From positions 1 to 64,000 of the forward strand of contig JAQURM010000002.1 of the NCBI GenBank assembly GCA_028715605.1: a stretch of DNA of 64,000 nt, in the 5' to 3' direction. Under the pieces are notes generated by a model that saw only the letters and a program-made list of their open reading frames with translations, was not told the DNA's origin and searched no databases. Source of the stretch: Desulfovibrionales bacterium (lineage in GTDB: Bacteria > Desulfobacterota > QYQD01). Position numbers and translations under genes: made by a program. The stretch's first letter is position 1, and the number at the start of each line of letters is the position of its first letter. Positions 18,841 to 25,664 of the stretch are shown in pieces.

Positions 18841-19953
18841 ATCAAGAAGCAAAAGACCATAGAGGACATCAGGGCAGAAATCGACAAGCTTGACACCAGG
18901 ATTGTCGATCTGCTCGGTAAAAGGGCCAGGCTCGCCTTTCAAATAGGCCGTTTAAAATTAAAAGAGTCTCTCAACTTCTATGACTCGAAGCGCGAGCAGG
19001 ATATTTTAGAGCGGGTTACCGGGCTTAATAACGGCACGTTTCCGGAGAAGAGCCTGGTTTCCATCTTTCAAGAGATCTTTTTTGCCTGTCGTTCCGTTCA
19101 GCAAAAGGAAACAGTAGCTTATCTGGGGCCACGGGGCACTTTCAGTTATCTGGCGGCCTTGAAGTATTTCGGCAAAGAGCATCGTTTCCACCCCGCCATG
19201 TCCATTGAAGAAGTTTTTACAGAAGTGGCCAGAGACAGGTGCCAGTATGGTATCGTGCCTATTGAAAATTCGACCGAGGGCACGGTTAACCTGACATTGG
19301 ATGCCCTGTATAAGTATGACCTGAGGATCTGCGGTGAGGTCTATCAGGAGGTTCAGCTTGATCTGGTCAACCAGTCCGGACAGATTGCCGATATAAAAGT
19401 TATATATTCGCATCCCCAGCCGTTGGCTCAATGCCGGCAGTGGTTGCGCGATAATATGCCGTCGATCCCTCTTAAGGAGGTTTCCAGCACGGCGGCGGCG
19501 GCCCAACAGGCGGCTGAAGATCGTGACGCGGCGGCCATCGCCCCGGATATAGCGGCCAGGCTGTACAAACTGCAGACAGCGGCCCGGCGGATTGAAGACT
19601 ATGTGGGCAATACCACGCGTTTTGTGGTCCTTTCCAGGCAGAGTATGCCGCCGTCAGGCCGGGATAAGACCTCGGTCCTCTTTGGCGTGTCGGACCGGCC
19701 GGGCTCACTCGTGGAGATTTTACGTGTATTATCTGAGCGCAATATAAATATGAGTAAGATAGAGTCCCGTCCCAAGAAGGGAGAACCATGGCAGTATCTC
19801 TTCTTTGTTGACCTGGGGGGCCACTATAGCGACGAACCGGTACAAAAGGCGATGGAAAAGATGGCCCGGGAATGTTCTTATTTCAAATGGCTGGGTTCTT
19901 ATCCCAGAGGGCGTGACGCCGGAAAGATTGACAGGGGATCGATTAGTAATTAA
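18841..19953 (+). CDS. pheA: Chorismate mutase/prephenate dehydratase (P-protein)
   Basis: Bifunctional phenylalanine-pathway enzyme: an AroQ chorismate mutase domain (IEDIRAEIDKLDTRIVDLLGKRARLA) then a prephenate dehydratase domain (AYLGPRGTFSYLA, PIENSTEGTVN). A C-terminal ACT domain has the Phe-binding ESRP motif for feedback inhibition. About 370 aa. No ATG, GTG or TTG lies in frame between the tRNA-Leu end (18812) and the first conserved residues. ATC at 18841, 4 nt after AGGGAAAG, gives the usual N-terminus (KKQKTIEDIR) and is the chosen start; the only standard in-frame codon is GTG 18769, inside the tRNA. Product is certain, start is not. Confidence 0.9.
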   Translation: MKKQKTIEDIRAEIDKLDTRIVDLLGKRARLAFQIGRLKLKESLNFYDSKREQDILERVTGLNNGTFPEKSLVSIFQEIFFACRSVQQKETVAYLGPRGTFSYLAALKYFGKEHRFHPAMSIEEVFTEVARDRCQYGIVPIENSTEGTVNLTLDALYKYDLRICGEVYQEVQLDLVNQSGQIADIKVIYSHPQPLAQCRQWLRDNMPSIPLKEVSSTAAAAQQAAEDRDAAAIAPDIAARLYKLQTAARRIEDYVGNTTRFVVLSRQSMPPSGRDKTSVLFGVSDRPGSLVEILRVLSERNINMSKIESRPKKGEPWQYLFFVDLGGHYSDEPVQKAMEKMARECSYFKWLGSYPRGRDAGKIDRGSISN

Positions 19954-19962
19954 TATAATTGC

Positions 19963-20496
19963 ATGAAACCGGTCTATTTTAGTCAGAGCCATTTACATGT
20001 CGTGGATGAGGCCGTCAGCCTGGCTGAAGATATAGCCAGTGATTTTTTTAAGTTCTCTACCACGGACTGGAAGGCGGCCCCTTATGATGTCAGGACACGC
20101 AAGGACCTGGCAGAGGAAGAGATAGTTTCCGGTGTCTTCGCCCAGGTGATGCGATACCGGCAGGACCCCTCCAGGTCTCCTTCCGGGATAGGGTGGTATG
20201 AGTATTACAAGATCTGTCTGCACGATCATGAGATACTCAATGCCCTGGACAGGGAGAAAGCGGTCGCCCTTTTCCCTTTAGTCCTCTATGTCGTCACCCA
20301 CGAACTGGTGCATATCGCCCGTTTCAGGCGTTTCCTGCACAGTTTTTATGCCTCGGGAGAAGAGAAGGCGGGTGAAGAAAAGAGGGTGCACCAGATTACG
20401 TTTGATATTTTGCGAAAGGTACGTATATCCGGGCTGGAACCGGTTTTAAAATGTTATCAACATCATTGTATAGCACACGATGTTAAGGAGGTGTGA
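19963..20496 (+). CDS. HExxH-motif protein of unknown function (metalloprotease-like)
   Basis: A 177-residue protein with LYVVTHELVHIARFRRFL (about 107-124), an HExxH zinc-binding motif in a helix, followed by a Glu-rich stretch and HQITFDILRKV. No signal peptide. The layout resembles minimal zinc metalloproteases (gluzincin type), but the third zinc ligand is not obvious. It lies 9 nt after pheA and 5 nt before the fmdB gene, so the three are probably one operon. Function unknown. Confidence 0.6.
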   Translation: MKPVYFSQSHLHVVDEAVSLAEDIASDFFKFSTTDWKAAPYDVRTRKDLAEEEIVSGVFAQVMRYRQDPSRSPSGIGWYEYYKICLHDHEILNALDREKAVALFPLVLYVVTHELVHIARFRRFLHSFYASGEEKAGEEKRVHQITFDILRKVRISGLEPVLKCYQHHCIAHDVKEV

Positions 20497-20501
20497 ACAG
20501 A

Positions 20502-20759
20502 GTGCCTATTTACGAGTATCAATGCCAATCCTGTGGTAAGGTCACCGAGGCCTGGCAGAAACTTTCCGATGCCTCTCTGGCTGTCTGCCCCCATTGCTCC
20601 GGCCGGCTAAAGAAGGTGATCTCTTGCAGCTCTTTCCATTTAAAGGGAAGCGGCTGGTATGTAACCGACTATGCCGGGCATAATGCCGGCAATGCAAGTC
20701 CCAAGGAAAATACATCTGATAAGCCCTCCTCTGACAAGCCCTCTCCGGCAAAGGAGTAG
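20502..20759 (+). CDS. FmdB-family zinc-ribbon protein
   Basis: An 85-residue protein that begins MPIYEYQCQSCG and has a second CPHC pair, forming the Cys4 zinc ribbon of the FmdB/CxxC_CxxC_SSSS family; a Ser/Lys-rich tail follows. Function is unproven; the name comes from a putative regulator of formamidase genes. GTG 20502 is the start: AAGGAGG (20485-20491) is 10 nt away, while GTG 20493 would be too close. A paralogue lies at 42423. Confidence 0.82.
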   Translation: MPIYEYQCQSCGKVTEAWQKLSDASLAVCPHCSGRLKKVISCSSFHLKGSGWYVTDYAGHNAGNASPKENTSDKPSSDKPSPAKE

Positions 20760-20788
20760 AAAGGCAACGGGGTTTGCCTTTCTACTCC
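20753..20788. other. Perfect intercistronic hairpin
   Basis: A 15-bp perfect inverted repeat (GGAGTAGAAAGGCAA at 20753-20767, complement at 20774-20788) with a 6-nt loop covers the fmdB stop codon. No T-run follows, so it is more likely an mRNA-stability or processing element than a terminator. Confidence 0.6.
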
Positions 20789-20809
20789 CCGATCAATTTC
20801 GGATTTGAG

Positions 20810-22051
20810 ATGCGGCTGCAAGACATCATAGGCCTATCCGGCCGTAAACTGGCGGTAATCAGCCTCCTTTATTTTGCCGAAGGCGTCCCTTTCGGCCTTA
20901 TCAATAACGCCCTCTCGGTCTATTTTCGTTCCAACCAAATGAGCCTGGAGAATATCGGATTGCTCAGCCTGGTAGGCCTGGCCTGGAGTCTGAAGCTCCT
21001 GTGGGCCCCCCTGGTGGATCGTTTCGGAAAGAGACACTACTGGATGGTGCCCGCCCAGATGACTATCGGTCTCGCTGTCCTGGCCCTCCGGCAGATTGAC
21101 CCCGCTCAACCCGGCATTTTTCTGTGGGCGGTTATGGGGGTTATGGCCCTGGCCGCGGCCACGCAAGACATAGCCATAGATGCCTATACCATTGACATCC
21201 TGGAAGAAGGGGAACTGGGGGTGGCCAATGGTATCCGGAGCGGCGCCTATCGTGTTGCGCTTATCCTCTCCGGCGGCGGTGTCGTGGCCGTGAGCGCCTT
21301 TATCGGCTGGGATGGGGCGTTTATCGGCCTTTTCATACTTATGGCGGCGGTAGCGGCCTTGGTATTTTTCTGGCCCGGTTGTCATCAGGAACGTGAAAGG
21401 GCACATCCGGCCGGGCAGGCAGGGATAATCGATTCCTGGACATTGCCCTTACGGGGCATCCTGAACAGACCGAATTTTTTCGTTCTGGCGCTTTTTATCC
21501 TGCTCTTTAAGGTCGGAGACGCCATGATGGGGCCGATGATCAGCCCTTTCTGGGTGGACCGGGGGTTCACCCGGATAGAGATCGGCCTTATTTCCGGGAC
21601 GTTAGCGCCTATCGCCAGCATAGTTGGTTCGATTATGGGCGGGTGGCTGACTACCCTGTGGGGGATCGGCCGGGCCATCTGGGCGCTCGGGGCATTACAG
21701 GCTGTTTCCAACCTGGGTTATGCCTATGCGGCCTTGGCCACCGGCAGCAAGTTTGCCGTCTATGGGGCGTCACTGGTGGAGAGTTTTACCGGCGGGCTGG
21801 GCACTGCCGCCTTTCTGGCCTTCCTGATGAGGCTTTGCGATAAAAGATTCAGCGCCACCCATTACGCCTTTTTCAGCACCATATTCGGCTTCAGCCGGGT
21901 GATAGCCGGGGCGCTGAGCGGTTTTGGCGCCGCGCGCCTCGGTTACGCCCCGTTTTTTCTCCTGACCTTTTTTGCGGCCTGCCCGGCTTTTTTTCTGTTA
22001 CCATGGGTACTGCCGATGGTACAACAAGGTGAGAAATACAGGAACAGATAA
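20810..22051 (+). CDS. MFS transporter, AmpG-like
   Basis: A major facilitator with 12 likely membrane helices (413 aa from ATG 20810). The N-terminal half has FAEGVPFGLINNALSVYFR and a loop after helix 2-3 with APLVDRFGKRHYWM, the cytoplasmic motif A region. ATQDIAIDAYTIDILEEGE matches the helix 4-5 region of AmpG and acetyl-CoA transporter relatives. Those carry anhydromuropeptides or acyl compounds; the substrate here is unknown. An in-frame TTG at 20774 lies in the hairpin and is less likely. A fragment of the same C-terminus (LLPWVLP) recurs at 23846. Confidence 0.82.
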   Translation: MRLQDIIGLSGRKLAVISLLYFAEGVPFGLINNALSVYFRSNQMSLENIGLLSLVGLAWSLKLLWAPLVDRFGKRHYWMVPAQMTIGLAVLALRQIDPAQPGIFLWAVMGVMALAAATQDIAIDAYTIDILEEGELGVANGIRSGAYRVALILSGGGVVAVSAFIGWDGAFIGLFILMAAVAALVFFWPGCHQERERAHPAGQAGIIDSWTLPLRGILNRPNFFVLALFILLFKVGDAMMGPMISPFWVDRGFTRIEIGLISGTLAPIASIVGSIMGGWLTTLWGIGRAIWALGALQAVSNLGYAYAALATGSKFAVYGASLVESFTGGLGTAAFLAFLMRLCDKRFSATHYAFFSTIFGFSRVIAGALSGFGAARLGYAPFFLLTFFAACPAFFLLPWVLPMVQQGEKYRNR

Positions 22052-22190
22052 GAACTAACAGATGACACTAATTTGTCTGATCGTTCTTGACATTACCCTG
22101 CCATTCCCTTACCATCTGAACCATGGGTTGGATATAAACGCTTTTTATATAATGTTTTGTTCTCATGACTGAATAGCGAAGGAACTTTCG

Positions 22191-22583
22191 GTGAGCAAAA
22201 AAGAACTCACACAATTCTGGCTTGATTCATCTGATGACAATTATCGATCCATGCAAGCCATGTTTAATGCCGGGGAATATATGTGGGCGTTATTCGTCGG
22301 ACACCTGGTTATCGAGAAACTATTAAAGGCATATTATGTGAAAACAGTAGGAAGAGAAATCCCCAGAACACATGATCTTTACAAGCTCGCCATTAAAGCC
22401 GGGTTAGACCTGTCAGAAGCCCAGAAGGACTCCTTGCAATATATTACCCTTTTTAATATTGAGACGCGATATGAAGACTATAAAAGGGATTTTTACAAAA
22501 AATGCACAAGAGAGTTTGCAGAGAAAAATCTCGAGAAAATAAAGGAGTTGGCAGCTTGGCTAAGAGAAAAGATAAAAAATTGA
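22191..22583 (+). CDS. HEPN-domain protein of a HEPN/MNT pair
   Basis: A 130-residue all-helical HEPN protein: QFWLDSSDDNYRSMQAMFNAGEYMWALFVGHLVIEKLLKAYYV and RTHDLYKLA are typical of pfam HEPN, and RYEDYKRDFYKKC lies near the usual RNase-type motif. In HEPN/MNT pairs the HEPN protein is commonly the toxic RNase and the nucleotidyltransferase its antitoxin. GTG 22191 is preceded by GAAGGAA. The next gene overlaps by 28 nt. Confidence 0.8.
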   Translation: MSKKELTQFWLDSSDDNYRSMQAMFNAGEYMWALFVGHLVIEKLLKAYYVKTVGREIPRTHDLYKLAIKAGLDLSEAQKDSLQYITLFNIETRYEDYKRDFYKKCTREFAEKNLEKIKELAAWLREKIKN

Positions 22584-22879
22584 TATACGAGTCCATAGAA
22601 AGATACGTTGAAGAGCTGAGAAAAAGAGACGTTGATATCCTTGCTGCTTATCTGTTCGGTTCATATGCCAAAGGCATGGCCACGGAATGGAGTGACATAG
22701 ATGTGGCTCTCCTGACGAGGCAGTTCATAGGGGACAGTTTTGATTTCAAGTTTCTCCTTATGAAAATAGCCCGCGAGATAGATTTCAATATCGAACCCCA
22801 TCCGTATCTGGTGGATGAGTTTAACGAAGATAATCCTTTGGCCGCAGAAGTGATAAGAACCGGGGAGAGGGTGGTTTGA
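22556..22879 (+). CDS. Minimal nucleotidyltransferase (MNT) of a HEPN/MNT pair
   Basis: A 107-residue nucleotidyltransferase with the diagnostic GSYAKGMATEWSDIDVALL (GSxxxGxxxxxSDxD) and a third acidic strand (DFNIEPHPYL). MNT partners neutralise HEPN toxins, in some studied cases by adding AMP to them. TTG 22556 is the likely start (AAAGGAG at 22541-22547); the frame is open further up, to ATG 22502, but that has no ribosome site. Confidence 0.8.
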   Translation: MAKRKDKKLIYESIERYVEELRKRDVDILAAYLFGSYAKGMATEWSDIDVALLTRQFIGDSFDFKFLLMKIAREIDFNIEPHPYLVDEFNEDNPLAAEVIRTGERVV

Positions 22880-23040
22880 CATCCGCAGAGGGGCGACCTG
22901 ACCGGGTTCCGGCCTTTTCTGATCTTATACCTTTTCGCATTACAGACACAATTTGAAGAAGATTTACGAAATAAGCCAGCATCCACCACGCAAAATCAGG
23001 CGGTTAACGCGCTTTTATCTTTTTACCTGAAGGATAACGT

Positions 23041-23760
23041 ATGAAGGGCACGACCTATCCGGCCGAGGCCGGTATGGAATCTTCGGAAGGGCCGGTTTTA
23101 GAGAAGGGGCTGCTGGCAGGGAGGCGCATAAAGTATGTCCTCCTGGACATGGATGGGACGTTGCTGGATTTATATTTTGACGACTATTTCTGGGGGCATC
23201 TGGTGCCCGAGAAATATGCGGAAAGACATGGCATAACCTTTGGCCGGGCCGTGGATAAGCTGACGAAGAGATACGGTCATCATAAGGGCACGCTCAACTG
23301 GGCAGACGTGGACTTCTGGTCGGAAGAGCTTGACCTGGACATTCCGGCGCTGAAAGAACAGATCAAACATCTCATCGAGGTCCATCCCCATGTCGAGGCC
23401 TTTCTCAGGAAGCTGAAAGGCTCTGAAAGAAAAGTCTTTCTGGTTACCGATGCCCACTACAAGGTGCTGGATTTAAAGATGAAAAAGACCAGGTTGGGCG
23501 GATATTTTGATGCCTGCATCACCTCTTTTGAGATAGGATACCCCAAGGAAGATCTGAGATTCTGGTACCGGCTGTATGAAAAATTGGCCTTTGATAAGCA
23601 GGACACCCTGTTCGTTGATGACACGGAACGGATACTGAAGACGGCCCAGGAATTCGGGATAGGATACGTGGTCTATAAAACCGGGGCGAATTCAAGGAAG
23701 GAGCCCTCTGTATCAAGGCATTTCCCGGCGATAACCGATTTTAGAGAACTGCTGTGGTAA
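23041..23760 (+). CDS. yrfG: HAD-family GMP/IMP nucleotidase, YrfG-like
   Basis: A 239-residue haloacid dehalogenase-type hydrolase. Motif I VLLDMDGTLLDLYFDDYFW is close to that of YrfG, which dephosphorylates GMP and IMP. The conserved TLNWADVDFWSEELDLDI, motif II LVTDAH, GYPKEDLRFW and motif IV LFVDDTERIL follow in YrfG order. The first about 25 residues are outside the family alignment; an internal ATG at 23074 could be the real start. It lies between two copies of the MFS 3'-end sequence. Confidence 0.85.
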   Translation: MKGTTYPAEAGMESSEGPVLEKGLLAGRRIKYVLLDMDGTLLDLYFDDYFWGHLVPEKYAERHGITFGRAVDKLTKRYGHHKGTLNWADVDFWSEELDLDIPALKEQIKHLIEVHPHVEAFLRKLKGSERKVFLVTDAHYKVLDLKMKKTRLGGYFDACITSFEIGYPKEDLRFWYRLYEKLAFDKQDTLFVDDTERILKTAQEFGIGYVVYKTGANSRKEPSVSRHFPAITDFRELLW

Positions 23761-23845
23761 GAGCAACCCCTGCCGTATATCGATAAAATCCACGGCCCCT
23801 GGCCCGGCCTTATTCTTCCTGGATGGGAGATCCCCAATGCCCCCC

Positions 23846-23899
23846 CTGTTACCATGGGTACTGCCGGCGGTAAAGGGAGAAAAAGTTGATAGGGGCTAG
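23846..23899 (+). pseudogene. Duplicated fragment of the MFS transporter 3' end
   Basis: A 21-bp stretch (23846-23866) is identical to 21995-22015 and reads LLPWVLP in the same frame. It continues with weaker similarity (AVKGEK versus MVQQGEK) to a stop. It is a remnant of a second MFS C-terminus or a duplication made when the HEPN/MNT-yrfG segment arrived. Confidence 0.6.
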
Positions 23900-24051
23900 A
23901 TTTGCAAAGTTACATAAGGTAGTCCGCAGTGCCGTGACGGGAATAGAAGGTGTTCAGAGGGAGACGAAGTGGAATACTTCTTGCTTGACATAAGCATCTG
24001 ATCCCCTGTAAGCTTTCTCTCGACGCTAAGCATCCATCAGGAGAAGTTAAG

Positions 24052-24336
24052 CTGAGCAAGGAAGATATAGCGATAACCAAAAGGCTGATAGAAGTCGGTA
24101 AGGTAGTTGATATTATGGCTGAAATGGCAAGCGATTTTGAAATACGTAAAAAAGGGCTGAGTGTTTTATTTAAGAACCTCGGTGAGGTCGATGCTATAAG
24201 GTTCCTGTCCCAGATTACCTATGAAAAGAGAGACTATTTGAAACTTCAAGAGGAACTGTTTGAGGGAATGAGTGTAGAGGATATTTACAAGAAGGCAAAG
24301 GAATATTTTGAGAAGAAGGAACAGGAAAGGGTCTAG
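24052..24336 (+). CDS. Small helical protein of unknown function
   Basis: A 94-residue charged, helical protein. The frame has ATG only at 24115, but coding-like sequence extends upstream (SKEDIAITKRLIEVGKVVDI) to CTG 24052, which has AGGAG 8 nt before it. A CTG start is therefore proposed; the ATG would give 73 residues. No domain recognised. It sits at the left edge of the defence-like region and could be an antitoxin or regulator, without evidence. Confidence 0.45.
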   Translation: MSKEDIAITKRLIEVGKVVDIMAEMASDFEIRKKGLSVLFKNLGEVDAIRFLSQITYEKRDYLKLQEELFEGMSVEDIYKKAKEYFEKKEQERV

Positions 24337-24428
24337 TTTTCATACAGAGGAAATTATATCACGCTATGCGACGGGTTGATCCTGCATATTCAACTATAAA
24401 ATAGGCCGGGTATGAGGCTGGTTGAGAC

Positions 24429-25646
24429 ATGGTAAAGAGGCAGATGATATCCATTGCAGATACCGGTATCGCTAGGCTGGCTGAAGCTGCACAAGATCGT
24501 AGACCGGTGAGCGGTTTGACGCATGAATATTACCGCTATCCTGCTCGTTTTTCTCCGTGGTTTGTGCGTGCGGCGATTGAAGCGTTCACCCGGCCAGGCG
24601 ATTTTGTCTACGATCCATTTATGGGCGGAGGAACAACGCTGGTTGAGGCAAGTGCTCTGGGGAGGAAGGCTGTTGGAACAGACATCAACAGATTAGCAGT
24701 GTTTGTCACAAGGGTGAAAACTACACCTCTTACAAATGCACAACTTGAATTGGCGGTTGGGTGGTTTGATGGGCTTGCCGATGCCCTGAACTTGCGAAAA
24801 CCACCACAAAGGGCGGTAGATTGGATCAATCTCGGCTACCAGAAAAACATATCTGGTAAGACAACATGGCCGATTCGCAAACTTATGGAATTGGCTTTGT
24901 CTAAAGTCCAAGAAATCGCCGATGAACAAGTCCAAAATTTTATTCGTTGCGCCTTATTACGAACAGGCCAATGGGCACTTGACTGCAAAGAAACCATCCC
25001 TTGCGCTGAACAGTTCAGACGACAATTCTTTCAAACACTACAGCAGATGGTCAAAGCAGCGATAGAATATTATAATAAAATTAAAAATGCGACGGCTTTT
25101 ACTGAGCACAATGGACTGCCGATTTCCAGATGTCTCCATTGCTCGGCGATGGACATTCATCGTTATTCAATATTCTCGGATTCGGAAAAGCCTTCCCTGA
25201 TACTCACTTCCCCCCCATATCCAGGGGTTCACGCGTTATACCACAGATGGCAGGTTAAAGGCCGCCGTGAAACACCGGCCCCTTTCTGGATTGCCAATTG
25301 CTTGGATGGCAATGGCGCATCGTTCTATACGCTGGGAGATAGAAAGCAGCAGGATCTTAGAACCTATTTTGAGCAGATTCGATTGATTTTCAGGTCATTG
25401 GCCAAGGTCTCTTATTCACATACAATCATTGCTCAACTTGTTGCGTTTTCCTCTCCTTCATGGCAACTTCCCGAATACCTTTCCGCATTAAAGGAGGCCG
25501 GTTTCGTCGAGATTTTCGTTAAAGGATACAAGGATTCACCCGACGGCAGGATATGGCGTACTGTTCCTAATCGGAAATTCTATGCGGATCACAAGGGGGC
25601 AACAGCCGCAAGCAAAGAGGTCGTTCTCTTGCATCGCCCTTTTTAG
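24429..25646 (+). CDS. Site-specific DNA methyltransferase (N4-cytosine/N6-adenine class)
   Basis: A 405-residue amino-methyltransferase. Motif I is DPFMGGGTTLVEA (about 60-72), followed by VGTDINRLAV; catalytic motif IV is TSPPYPGVHALYHRW (about 258-272). Motif I before IV marks the beta-like order seen in N4C and some N6A enzymes. Residues 25-50 (THEYYRYPARFSPWFV) resemble a family often annotated as DNA methylase N-4/N-6. A target-recognition region lies between the motifs. No nuclease is adjacent: the gene converges, with an 18-bp gap, on the GHKL ATPase gene. Likely protects host DNA in a restriction or defence locus (inference). Confidence 0.85.
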   Translation: MVKRQMISIADTGIARLAEAAQDRRPVSGLTHEYYRYPARFSPWFVRAAIEAFTRPGDFVYDPFMGGGTTLVEASALGRKAVGTDINRLAVFVTRVKTTPLTNAQLELAVGWFDGLADALNLRKPPQRAVDWINLGYQKNISGKTTWPIRKLMELALSKVQEIADEQVQNFIRCALLRTGQWALDCKETIPCAEQFRRQFFQTLQQMVKAAIEYYNKIKNATAFTEHNGLPISRCLHCSAMDIHRYSIFSDSEKPSLILTSPPYPGVHALYHRWQVKGRRETPAPFWIANCLDGNGASFYTLGDRKQQDLRTYFEQIRLIFRSLAKVSYSHTIIAQLVAFSSPSWQLPEYLSALKEAGFVEIFVKGYKDSPDGRIWRTVPNRKFYADHKGATAASKEVVLLHRPF

Positions 25647-25664
25647 CACCGCCATGACGGCCGA

